Shown: positions 1 to 6,237 of the stretch, piece by piece
Numbering within the stretch: position 1 is the first letter of the stretch
How the letters are laid out: each line of letters starts with the position of its first letter
DNA from: Clostridiales bacterium
GTDB lineage: Bacteria; Bacillota_A; Clostridia; Christensenellales; Christensenellaceae
Reading direction: 5' to 3'
Assembly: GCA_003149735.1 (NCBI GenBank)
Contig: QANA01000017.1
Span: forward strand, 9,395-17,291
DNA: 7,897 bases
The notes under the pieces: model-generated
The model's database searches: none
What the model was told of the DNA's origin: nothing
The model's input: the letters and a program-made list of their open reading frames with translations, nothing else
Position numbers and translations under genes: made by a program

Positions 1-92
1 TGAGCCATTGCCAATACTTCATCCATGTTGACGCCAGTCAACAGCTGATGCTGATGATCAGCCAATTTTACCAGTTCTTCGGTATAGTTCAT
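1..92 (-). CDS. N-terminal fragment of an unrecognised protein
   Basis: Thirty codons of a minus-strand gene are visible before it runs off the left edge of the window. The reading starts at an ATG at 92-90 and begins MNYTEELVKLADHQHQLL. A good ribosome binding site (AAAGGAG, 107-101) lies 8 nt upstream of the ATG, and a convincing minus-strand promoter lies at 210-182, so this is very likely a real gene start. The fragment is hydrophilic, probably helical, with no signal peptide or membrane segment and a His/Gln-rich stretch (DHQHQ, residues 12-16). I do not recognise the family from so little sequence. It is transcribed away from the heat-shock operon, so it is not part of it. Confidence 0.7.
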   Translation of the reverse strand, partial: MNYTEELVKLADHQHQLLTGVNMDEVLAMA

Positions 93-109
93 AAAAAGAT
101 CTCCTTTGT

Positions 110-174
110 GGGGTTTTTATCTGATAACACCCCGGTGTATTCTTTTGATATAGGTACGACACCAAGAAATACAC
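110..174 (-). repeat. Two imperfect inverted repeats in the leader of the leftward gene
   Basis: Two hairpins can be drawn in the predicted leader RNA. The first pairs AAGAAATACAC (164-174) with GTGTATTCTT (135-144), ten pairs with one bulged base. The second pairs 110-114 (GGGGT with ACCCC at 129-133) and continues inward with TTAT/ATAA around a three-base loop. It ends just 2 nt upstream of the AAAGGAG ribosome binding site. Neither is followed by a U-run on the transcribed strand, so they are not simple terminators. They may stabilise the RNA or control translation. I do not recognise a known riboswitch or protein-binding leader. Confidence 0.4.
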
Positions 175-181
175 TATTTTT

Positions 182-210
182 ATTATATAATACAAAAAAA
201 GAAAGGACAA
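182..210 (-). promoter_or_regulatory. Sigma-A-type promoter for the leftward gene
   Basis: On the minus strand, TTGTCC (210-205) is followed after exactly 17 nt by a perfect TATAAT (187-182). Transcription should start near 175, giving a leader of about 80 nt before the ATG at 92. The promoter does not overlap the ctsR promoter at 305-332, so the two divergent units look independently controlled. No CtsR heptads lie at this promoter. Confidence 0.65.
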
Positions 211-304
211 TCATTATTTACAAGAGAATATAAAAGAATAAAAAATGTCTGTATGAAAAGGCAAGTGAAGAGATATAAGATTTTTTGAAAAAATAAAAAA
301 ACAC

Positions 305-332
305 TTGACAATTGGAAAGAGTGTGCTATTAT
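305..332 (+). promoter_or_regulatory. Extended -10 sigma-A promoter of the ctsR operon with UP-like A-tracts
   Basis: A perfect -35 TTGACA (305-310) is followed after 16 nt by TATTAT (327-332), which is preceded by TG at 324-325, an extended -10 element. The DNA immediately upstream (280-304) is almost pure A/T, with A- and T-tracts placed about -60 to -36 relative to the predicted start near 339. This resembles an UP element. A strong promoter held down by a repressor is the expected design for a class III heat-shock operon. Confidence 0.85.
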
Positions 333-341
333 ATAGTTAAA

Positions 342-369
342 AGTCAAAGAAAGTCAAAGACAAATCAAA
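342..369 (+). promoter_or_regulatory. CtsR operator (tandem heptads)
   Basis: Two identical heptads, AGTCAAA at 342-348 and AGTCAAA at 352-358, are separated by GAA. This fits the known CtsR operator consensus RGTCAAA-NAN-RGTCAAA. They sit just downstream of the -10 box, over the predicted transcription start and early leader, so bound CtsR would block initiation. A degenerate third copy, AATCAAA (363-369), follows at an 11-bp rather than 10-bp step, and a further partial copy, AGTTAAA, lies at 335-341. Only the central pair has the canonical spacing. The site indicates autoregulation of the operon. Confidence 0.88.
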
Positions 370-387
370 AAAAGGAGGCGGTAAAAA

Positions 388-840
388 ATGGCAATCTTGA
401 GTGACAGCATAGAACAGTTTATCAAATCTTTGTTAGAAGAATATGATGAGATGATCGAATTGCAAAGAAATGAACTGGCTAACTATTTTTCCTGTGCTCC
501 TTCACAGATCAACTACGTGCTGGCGACACGTTTCTCACCTGAAAAGGGTTATTATGTGGAGAGTAAGCGAGGCGGCGGCGGACATATCAAACTGGTGCGT
601 ATTGATACCGATCAACACGCATATGTTTCGTCGCTGATTAACAAGGAACTGGCAAGCGGTGAGATCAGCGAGAAAAGAGCAACGGAATTGCTGGGTAATC
701 TTCGGGCGATGGGCTATCTGGATGAAAAGTCAGAGCGCCTTTGCTGCGCGGCGATTACGGACCGGGCAATAAAAATACCCGCCAATATACGGGATAAAAT
801 AAGGGCTAATATTTTAAAAGAAATGCTTTTGGCATTGTAA
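388..840 (+). CDS. ctsR: CtsR, class III heat-shock transcriptional repressor
   Basis: CtsR is a dimeric DNA-binding repressor of clp and related heat-shock genes in Bacillota. The 150-aa length is typical. Residues 1-70 form the winged helix-turn-helix domain, and the tetraglycine wing is plain at residues 61-65 (RGGGG), within SKRGGGGHIKLVR (59-71). In the known family this glycine-rich wing is the temperature sensor and contacts DNA, and its arginine (R61 here) is the site phosphorylated by McsB. The C-terminal half, from about residue 75, is the helical dimerisation domain. The ATG at 388 is preceded by AAAGGAGG (371-378) at 9-nt spacing. It is the first gene of the operon and lies directly behind its own operator. 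The assignment rests on motif, length and operon context, which all agree. Confidence 0.97.
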   Translation: MAILSDSIEQFIKSLLEEYDEMIELQRNELANYFSCAPSQINYVLATRFSPEKGYYVESKRGGGGHIKLVRIDTDQHAYVSSLINKELASGEISEKRATELLGNLRAMGYLDEKSERLCCAAITDRAIKIPANIRDKIRANILKEMLLAL

Positions 841-856
841 GGGAAGGTGAAGAAGT

Positions 857-1372
857 ATGTTGTGCAGTGAATGTGGAAAGAATCAGGCTACAGTGCATTC
901 TGTCAATTATATCAATGGAGTAAAGAGTGAGATGCATTTGTGCGCAGAGTGCGCAAAAAAGCATCCGGAATTGAACTTGAATTTTGCCAATATGGGGCTG
1001 AGCGCTTTTGGCGCACAGGATATGTTTAAAAAGTTTTTTGATTTCGGGTTTGAGGAAATGCCGCTGATGGGGCTGAATGCGCAGAGCACCTGCAAGACGT
1101 GCGGGGAAAGTTTGGCAGATTTTCAGCAGAGTGGATTGCTTGGTTGCCCCGATTGTTATGAAGCGTTTAGCGATCGCATTATTCCGGTTCTGCAGCGGGC
1201 TCATGGTAATACACAGCATGTAGGTGAGGCTCCTGCAGGAGTGGATGAACAAGCGGAAAAACGCAAAAAACTCTATGATTTGCAGGAGCAACTGGCAAAA
1301 GCAGTCAGAGAAGAAAATTTTGAGCAGGCAGCAAAGCTTCGGGATGAAATCAATCATCTGAAAGGGGAATAA
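857..1372 (+). CDS. mcsA: McsA, zinc-binding activator of the McsB arginine kinase
   Basis: The 171-aa protein has four CxxC pairs, at residues 3-6 (CSEC), 29-32 (CAEC), 79-82 (CKTC) and 97-100 (CPDC), the expected zinc-binding pattern of McsA. The C-terminus (about 135-170) is a charged coiled-coil UVR motif ending in EQAAKLRDEINHL. McsA binds McsB and is needed for its full kinase activity, and it also helps in delivery of CtsR to ClpC. The gene begins 16 bp after ctsR with a purine-rich site (AAGGTGA) just upstream, and ends 5 bp before mcsB, so translation of mcsA and mcsB is probably coupled. A UVR-like segment also occurs in the ClpC middle domain of the same operon. The protein appears intact. 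Confidence 0.95.
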   Translation: MLCSECGKNQATVHSVNYINGVKSEMHLCAECAKKHPELNLNFANMGLSAFGAQDMFKKFFDFGFEEMPLMGLNAQSTCKTCGESLADFQQSGLLGCPDCYEAFSDRIIPVLQRAHGNTQHVGEAPAGVDEQAEKRKKLYDLQEQLAKAVREENFEQAAKLRDEINHLKGE

Positions 1373-1377
1373 TACGT

Positions 1378-2385
1378 ATGGCACTCTGGTTGAAAGAAAA
1401 TGCAGAAGATAGTGATATCGTCGTTTCTACCCGTGCTCGCCTGGCGCGCAACCATGCCGGGATTCCCTTCCCCCATAAAATTCAGGGAACGACTCAGGCG
1501 CGGATGGTGCGGCAGGCTGCGACCGATGCCTTTATGGGCAGCGGTAAGGATTTTAAACTTCTGGAGATGCAAACACTTTCTGAAGTGCAGAAGCGCCGTC
1601 TGATTGAGCAGCATATTGCCAGCAAGGAACTGTGCACTTCCCAAGATGGAGCTCTGATCCTCTCGCCTGATGAGTCGATCAGTATTATGGTCATGGAAGA
1701 GGATCATTACCGGCTGCAGTATTTGAAGAGCGGGTTTGCTCCTGAGGAAGCGTATCAGGTCTGCCGAGAGATGGAACATATGTTGGGGCAGAAAGCGGAA
1801 TACGCGTTTAACAGCAAATTAGGTTATCTGACTGCCTGCCCAACTAATGTGGGAACAGGGTTGCGCATAGGAGTGATGCTGCATTTGAAAGGCCTGGCGC
1901 TTTCAAAAACAGTGGATACTGTTTTGAACAGCATAGGGCAATTTGGCCTGACTGCACGGGGTATGTACGGAGAAGGTTCTTCGCCGGTGGCGGATTTTTA
2001 TCAGGTTTCCAATCAGATCACTTTGGGAGTGCGCGAAGAAGATGTAGTAAAAAATATTCGCCAGGTCGTGGGGCGGTTGATCAACCAGGAGCGTGAAGTA
2101 CGCAGAATTTTATATAAGAATAATCAATTGGAGATAGAAGATCGGGTGATGCGGGCTTATGGAGTGCTCAAACATGCCAGAAAAATCAGTTCTGAGGAGG
2201 CGTGCCAGAATCTTTCCATGGTAGCCATGGGAATCGGATTGGGAATTGTAGCACCTTGCAGCCAGGAAACAATATATAACCTGATTATGGATACGATGCC
2301 TGCCATGCTTGCAACGGAAGAAAACGAACCTGTTGTACAACGGGATGTGAGCAGAGCGGAATTGATTCGTAAAACATTAGATTAA
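1378..2385 (+). CDS. mcsB: McsB, protein-arginine kinase
   Basis: McsB is a phosphagen-kinase-fold enzyme that phosphorylates arginine side chains, marking proteins for ClpC-ClpP degradation and inactivating CtsR. Visible motifs are VVSTRARLARN (15-25, nucleotide-binding arginines), EEDHYRLQ (107-114) and the conserved loop GYLTACPTNVGTGLR (149-163) with Cys154. The C-terminal RDVSRA (322-327) matches the RDxxRA motif that forms the phosphoarginine-binding regulatory pocket of McsB, which guanidino kinases acting on small molecules lack. At 335 aa it is shorter than the about 363-aa Bacillus enzyme. Most of the difference is a shorter N-terminus before the first motif, which I believe is common outside Bacilli. 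It starts 5 bp after mcsA and uses AAAGGGG inside the end of mcsA as ribosome binding site. No key residue appears lost. Confidence 0.96.
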   Translation: MALWLKENAEDSDIVVSTRARLARNHAGIPFPHKIQGTTQARMVRQAATDAFMGSGKDFKLLEMQTLSEVQKRRLIEQHIASKELCTSQDGALILSPDESISIMVMEEDHYRLQYLKSGFAPEEAYQVCREMEHMLGQKAEYAFNSKLGYLTACPTNVGTGLRIGVMLHLKGLALSKTVDTVLNSIGQFGLTARGMYGEGSSPVADFYQVSNQITLGVREEDVVKNIRQVVGRLINQEREVRRILYKNNQLEIEDRVMRAYGVLKHARKISSEEACQNLSMVAMGIGLGIVAPCSQETIYNLIMDTMPAMLATEENEPVVQRDVSRAELIRKTLD

Positions 2386-2390
2386 TTGTG

Positions 2391-2397
2391 AAAGGAG
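2391..2397 (+). promoter_or_regulatory. Ribosome binding site that fixes the clpC start
   Basis: AAAGGAG lies 8 nt upstream of the ATG at 2406. An in-frame GTG at 2388 would place this site inside the coding region and would itself lack a ribosome binding site. The ATG at 2406 also gives the expected ClpC N-terminus (MDYFARFTE), so 2406 is preferred. Confidence 0.85.
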
Positions 2398-2405
2398 AAA
2401 ACAGT

Positions 2406-4859
2406 ATGGATTATTTTGCAAGATTTACAGAAGGAGCTAAAAATGCTCTGGCCTGTGCCGCAGAATATGCGAAATCCATTGGTCATAATTATGTAGGCAC
2501 AGAACATTTGCTGGTCGGTATTTTGCAGGAAAAAGGCCCGATGGCAGAATTGCTGGAAGGGCAGGGAATTGATGAACAGAAAGTCAATGATTTGCTTTTG
2601 AAGGCCGAAGGAAAAGGTGATTATCAATTTACCAGTGCTTTTGGTTATACACCTCGAATGAAAAAGATTTTGGAAATTTCCAAGGCATTGGCTCGTCAGC
2701 TGCAGCATAATTATGTGGGCAGTGAACATATGCTCTTTGCTCTGATGAGAGAGCGGGAGTGCCTGGCAAATCGCATATTGGCTGAATTGGGATTGGATTT
2801 TGCAAAAACGGAACAGGCAATTATGCAGATTTATCAGAACGGTGGCCAAGTAGCTGAAGGGAAAAGCGGCAATACTCCAAAATTGGATAAATTTGGAAGA
2901 GACCTGACAGAAGCCGCCAAAAGAGGAGAATTGGATCCGGTGATTGGCAGAAAGGATGAAATTCAGCGGATCACGCAGATCCTGATTCGACGTACCAAGA
3001 ATAATCCGGTATTAATTGGTGAGCCGGGTGTCGGAAAATCTGCGATTGCGGAAGGATTGGCGACTGAGATCGCAGATGGCAATGTGCCGGAAATGCTGAA
3101 AAATAAACGGGTAGTTTCTTTGGATTTGGCGGGCATGATTGCGGGCGCAAAATATAGAGGCGAATTTGAAGAGCGCTTTAAAGATGCCCTCAATGAAATG
3201 ATTAAGGATGGCAATGTCATTCTGTTCATTGACGAACTGCATACCATTGTGGGAGCCGGTTCTGCAGAGGGATCAATGGATGCAGCCAATATGCTGAAGC
3301 CGATGCTGGCCAGAGGCGAGTTGCAGATTATCGGAGCGACTACGTTAGACGAATATCGTAAATATATTGAAAAAGATGCGGCTCTGGAGCGGCGTTTCCA
3401 GCCGGTACAGGTCGGTGAACCCTCGAAGGAAGAAACCCTGGAAATTTTGAAGGGACTACGCGATAAATATGAGGCGCATCATAAAGTGAAGATTACGGAT
3501 GAAGCATTGGAAGCGGCTGTGGACCTTTCTTCCCGCTATATTACCGATCGATTCCTGCCGGATAAAGCGATCGACCTGATGGATGAAGCGGCGTCCAAAG
3601 TTAGAATTGCGATGTTTTTAACGCCTCCGGATATGCGGGAAAAGGAGAAAGAGCTGGAATCTATCCGCAGTGAAAAGGAACAGGCAGTGAATCATCAGGA
3701 ATTTGAGAAAGCTGCTTCTCTGCGGGATAGGGAAAAGGCACTGTGCGAGGAAATAGAAGCAGAGAAAAAGGATTGGGAAAAACAACGCAGCGGCATCAAG
3801 GCAGAGGTGACCGAAGAAGATATTGCTACGATTGTCTCAGATTGGACACATGTTCCTGTCAAGAAATTGACGGAAGATGAAGCAACCAAGCTGCTCAACC
3901 TGGAAGCGATTTTGCATAAACGGGTTGTCGGACAGGATGAAGCAGTGGCCTCGGTGGCAAAGGCTATCCGCCGTGCGAGAGCCGGATTGAAGGATCCGAA
4001 TCGCCCGATTGGCTCCTTCATTTTCCTGGGGCCGACCGGCGTTGGTAAAACAGAACTTTCCAAGGCATTGGCAGAGGCGGTATTCGGCGATGAACAGGCA
4101 ATGATTCGTCTGGATATGTCGGAATATATGGAGAAACATGCAGTTTCCAAACTGATTGGTTCTCCACCCGGATATGTCGGATTTGATGATGGTGGCCAGC
4201 TGACAGAAAAAGTACGCCGCCAGCCCTATAGTGTCGTACTTTTTGATGAAATCGAAAAAGCACATCCGGATGTATTTAATATTTTGCTGCAAATGCTGGA
4301 TGATGGACGGCTTACCGATTCCAAGGGACGTACGGTGGATTTTAAGAACTGTATTATCATTATGACTTCCAACATCGGCACCGGAGTGGATGAAAAACGC
4401 AATAAAATTGGTTTTGGCGAATCGGAATCTGCACAGGGCGCGCATGCGGATATGAAGGAGCGCATGCTGGAGGCTTTGAAAAAATCTTTCCGCCCTGAGT
4501 TCCTCAACCGAATTGATGATATCATTGTATTCCATAAATTGGATGAACAAAATACACTGACTATTGCTAAGTTGATGCTCGATGCGATTGTGAAGCGCCT
4601 GGCAGAGCGTGATATCCACCTCAGCTATACCGAGGATGCGGTAGAACTATTGGCAAAGCAAGGATTTGATCCGGAGTATGGAGCACGGCCGCTGCGCAGG
4701 ATTTTACAGCAGACGGTGGAAGATCGCCTTTCCGAAGAAATCCTGGAAGGCAAGGTTCATTTTGGGGATGCAATTACAGCATACGCTACGGATGGGAAAA
4801 TTGCTTTTCGAAGAACAGAGCAGCCTATTGCTCAAAAAGAAACTCAGGAACAGAACTGA
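2406..4859 (+). CDS. clpC: ClpC, AAA+ unfoldase subunit of the ClpCP protease
   Basis: This 817-aa Hsp100 unfoldase matches the usual ClpC length. Domains in order are: a double Clp-N repeat (about 1-145); NBD1 with Walker A GEPGVGKS (205-212) and Walker [11 protein letters not shown] (271-280); a middle coiled coil with a UVR-like segment (about 412-460, [18 protein letters not shown]); NBD2 with Walker A GPTGVGKT (542-549) and Walker B ending at D614-E615; and a C-terminal AAA lid with the conserved [14 protein letters not shown] at 668-670 is the loop expected to dock ClpP. In the N-domain, GTEH (E33) and GSEH (E107) line up with Bacillus subtilis Glu32 and Glu106, the phosphoarginine-binding residues. 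ClpC therefore has what is needed to read McsB marks. It is the last gene of the operon, 20 bp after mcsB and followed by a terminator. Confidence 0.98.
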   Translation: MDYFARFTEGAKNALACAAEYAKSIGHNYVGTEHLLVGILQEKGPMAELLEGQGIDEQKVNDLLLKAEGKGDYQFTSAFGYTPRMKKILEISKALARQLQHNYVGSEHMLFALMRERECLANRILAELGLDFAKTEQAIMQIYQNGGQVAEGKSGNTPKLDKFGRDLTEAAKRGELDPVIGRKDEIQRITQILIRRTKNNPVLIGEPGVGKSAIAEGLATEIADGNVPEMLKNKRVVSLDLAGMIAGAKYRGEFEERFKDALNEMIKDGNVILFIDELHTIVGAGSAEGSMDAANMLKPMLARGELQIIGATTLDEYRKYIEKDAALERRFQPVQVGEPSKEETLEILKGLRDKYEAHHKVKITDEALEAAVDLSSRYITDRFLPDKAIDLMDEAASKVRIAMFLTPPDMREKEKELESIRSEKEQAVNHQEFEKAASLRDREKALCEEIEAEKKDWEKQRSGIKAEVTEEDIATIVSDWTHVPVKKLTEDEATKLLNLEAILHKRVVGQDEAVASVAKAIRRARAGLKDPNRPIGSFIFLGPTGVGKTELSKALAEAVFGDEQAMIRLDMSEYMEKHAVSKLIGSPPGYVGFDDGGQLTEKVRRQPYSVVLFDEIEKAHPDVFNILLQMLDDGRLTDSKGRTVDFKNCIIIMTSNIGTGVDEKRNKIGFGESESAQGAHADMKERMLEALKKSFRPEFLNRIDDIIVFHKLDEQNTLTIAKLMLDAIVKRLAERDIHLSYTEDAVELLAKQGFDPEYGARPLRRILQQTVEDRLSEEILEGKVHFGDAITAYATDGKIAFRRTEQPIAQKETQEQN

Positions 4860-4886
4860 GAGCAACTGTTTATAACAGAAAAAGAG

Positions 4887-4920
4887 AAAACGCGCCGGAA
4901 GCAATTCCGGTGCGTTTTTT
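4887..4920 (+). terminator. Intrinsic terminator of the ctsR-clpC operon
   Basis: A ten-pair stem with one internal G-U pair (4891-4900 with 4905-4914) closes a GCAA tetraloop (GNRA type) and is followed by six T residues (4915-4920). A-tracts at 4887-4890 extend the pairing into the T-run. It lies 28 nt after the clpC stop codon. This is a strong rho-independent terminator and marks clpC as the last gene of the operon. Confidence 0.93.
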
Positions 4921-4938
4921 GGCTAAAAGAGATATGAC

Positions 4939-4967
4939 TGGTCGGAAAGGGAAGATGGGGGTATAAT
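4939..4967 (+). promoter_or_regulatory. Candidate promoter for the acetyltransferase gene
   Basis: A perfect TATAAT (4962-4967) lies between the clpC terminator and the next gene. The matching -35 position at 17-bp spacing (TGGTCG, 4939-4944) is poor, with about three of six consensus bases. Transcription would start near 4974, about 26 nt before the ATG. No CtsR heptads are present, so this gene appears to be outside the heat-shock regulon. Confidence 0.45.
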
Positions 4968-4999
4968 AAAATAAAGTCAGGCATAATCAGGAGAAAACT

Positions 5000-5608
5000 A
5001 TGAAACAGCTGGAAGAAAGCCATATTTTTATGTGCTGTACAAAATTGCGGGAACAGGCATTTACTCCGATTCCGGCGGGTTATCGCTTGCGCTGCTGCAG
5101 GCCGGAGGAATTGCTGATATGGAAAGATTTTCCTTTTGACACACCGGAGCAGGCAGAAGAGCACCGCCCGTTTATGGATGCATACTTTAGCCAAACTTAC
5201 GGAGAACAACAGGAATTATTCTACCGTTCTTGCCTTTTTCTATGTGATGAACAGGATCGGCCGCTTTGTACCGGATTTCTGTGGAAGCACTATGGCAAAT
5301 ATACCACTTTGCATTGGCTGAAAACCAAAAAGGAAGCAGAAGGCAGAGGATTGGGCAGAGCATTGCTTTCCACAATTTTCCGGCAGGTAGGAGCGAAAGA
5401 TTATCCACTTTATCTGCATACCCATGCCGATTGTGAGCGAGCGATGCATCTGTATACGGATTTTGGGTTTCGCATTTTGACGGAACCAGAGCAGATCGAT
5501 GGTCGGCCGAATCAATGGCAGCAAGCACTGATTTATTTGCAGAATAAAATGCCGCCGGCATATTTTGCAGCACTTGAATTTACGGTGTCAGATGAAGAAA
5601 GCCGTTGA
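5000..5608 (+). CDS. GNAT-family N-acetyltransferase
   Basis: This 202-aa protein is predicted to transfer an acetyl group from acetyl-CoA to an unidentified amine. The GNAT signature lies in the second half: a beta-strand LHWLKT (104-109) runs into the acetyl-CoA pyrophosphate-binding loop EGRGLGRALL (114-123), with R116-G-L-G-R-A121 fitting the [RQ]xxGx[GA] motif A. The motif B region is LYLHTHADCERAMHLYTDFGF (about 136-156), with the usual Tyr and GF ending. A further 25-30 residues precede the first predicted strand. It is unusually rich in cysteine near the N-terminus (C12, C13, C32, C33). The ATG at 5000 has AGGAGA 5 nt upstream. It stands alone behind the clpC terminator and faces the phosphatase gene tail to tail with a 12-bp gap. 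The substrate cannot be inferred. Confidence 0.88.
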   Translation: MKQLEESHIFMCCTKLREQAFTPIPAGYRLRCCRPEELLIWKDFPFDTPEQAEEHRPFMDAYFSQTYGEQQELFYRSCLFLCDEQDRPLCTGFLWKHYGKYTTLHWLKTKKEAEGRGLGRALLSTIFRQVGAKDYPLYLHTHADCERAMHLYTDFGFRILTEPEQIDGRPNQWQQALIYLQNKMPPAYFAALEFTVSDEESR

Positions 5609-5620
5609 AGAAGGTTATTC

Positions 5621-6088
5621 TCACAGTTCGGGGAATTTTTGCTTTAAGTGAGCAAGCAATCCGCAGCAGCCCTCCCAAATATCCTCATAGGTTTGATCAA
5701 AATTACCTGTATACCAGGGATCGGCAATGGCTCGTGGCTGACGGGAAAAATCCAGCAGCAGATGCATTTTGTGCATCGGATCCGGACCCAGCATGCGGCG
5801 CATATTGGAAAGATTGTAGTCATCCATGGCGAGCAGATAATCATAATCGGCATAATCGGAAAGGCACAAACGGATGGCGCGTTTGCCTTCGCAGGAGATT
5901 CCGTGTTCTGCCAATTTGCGCCGGGTGCCATGATGTACGGGGTTACCCAATTCTTCGCTGCTGGTAGCGGCAGAAGCGATTGTAAAATGCGTGCCCAGGC
6001 CCTGTTTTTCTACCATATCTCGAAAAACGAATTCTGCCATGGGAGAACGGCAGATATTGCCGTGGCAAACAAAAAGGATACGGATCAT
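5621..6088 (-). CDS. Low-molecular-weight protein tyrosine phosphatase
   Basis: This 155-aa cytoplasmic phosphatase is at the family's normal size. The catalytic P-loop is at the N-terminus, VCHGNICRSPMAE (7-19), giving CX5R with nucleophile C8 and R14. The general acid is D123 in DPWYTGNF (123-130). It hydrolyses phosphate monoesters through a cysteinyl-phosphate. The residue that separates subfamilies is Ile12: the arginine phosphatase YwlE has Thr at this position, while tyrosine phosphatases have Ile, and the aromatic residues after D123-P124 also suit phosphotyrosine. A tyrosine-phosphatase role is therefore preferred even though the McsB operon is close by. The ATG (6088-6086) has GGAGGT (6099-6094) at 5-nt spacing. 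No tyrosine kinase or capsule gene lies in the window to suggest a partner. Confidence 0.92.
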   Translation of the reverse strand: MIRILFVCHGNICRSPMAEFVFRDMVEKQGLGTHFTIASAATSSEELGNPVHHGTRRKLAEHGISCEGKRAIRLCLSDYADYDYLLAMDDYNLSNMRRMLGPDPMHKMHLLLDFSRQPRAIADPWYTGNFDQTYEDIWEGCCGLLAHLKQKFPEL

Positions 6089-6149
6089 GGGATACCTCCG
6101 ATAAATTTTAAAATGATTTGTTAAAATTGACGAATGCTTTAAAATATAT

Positions 6150-6178
6150 TTGCACAGTCTGGGGAAAAACTATATAAT
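6150..6178 (+). promoter_or_regulatory. Sigma-A promoter of the LarE-like gene
   Basis: TTGCAC (6150-6155) is followed after 17 nt by a perfect TATAAT (6173-6178). Transcription should begin near 6184, giving a leader of about 54 nt. The promoter lies in the 149-bp divergent gap between the phosphatase and this gene. A weak minus-strand match for the phosphatase (TCGTCA at 6133-6128, TAAAAT at 6110-6105) would start transcription almost on its ribosome binding site, so it is not listed as a feature. Confidence 0.75.
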
Positions 6179-6190
6179 AAATAAATAATA

Positions 6191-6223
6191 CCACATTTTT
6201 TTTGTGGAGAATCACATTTTTTT
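6191..6223 (+). repeat. Short hairpin and paired CACA-T-tract repeat in the leader
   Basis: The predicted leader starts with CCACA (6191-6195) and TGTGG (6203-6207), which can pair around an all-T loop. The unit CACA followed by a T homopolymer occurs twice, with eight T at 6196-6203 and seven T at 6217-6223. The stem is only 5 bp and the T-run is in the loop rather than after it, so this is not a normal terminator. Its function is unknown. Confidence 0.35.
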
Positions 6224-6237
6224 CGATGAGGATAACT

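Noticed and set aside
48..233. Plus-strand open frame of 61 codons at the left end
   Set aside because: It overlaps the start, leader and promoter of the minus-strand gene, has no ribosome binding site, and its sequence is low-complexity translation of AT-rich intergenic DNA.
806..1384. Open frame of 192 codons on the minus strand over mcsA
   Set aside because: It is antisense to the four-CxxC McsA protein, with no recognisable domain or start signal.
2388..2405. Upstream GTG as the start of clpC
   Set aside because: The AAAGGAG site would fall inside the coding region, and the six extra residues are not part of the known ClpC N-terminus.
3837..4619. Open frame of 260 codons on the minus strand inside clpC
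   Set aside because: It is antisense to the conserved NBD2 of ClpC, has no ribosome binding site and an implausible composition. The plus-strand protein explains the region fully.
5639..5659. Inverted repeat TTGCTT/AAGCAA at the end of the phosphatase gene as a terminator
   Set aside because: The stem has only six mostly A/T pairs and no T-run follows it on either strand.
5621..6088. Calling the phosphatase YwlE (protein-arginine phosphatase)
   Set aside because: The P-loop has Ile12 rather than Thr, and the acid loop is DPWY. Proximity to mcsB alone is not enough.
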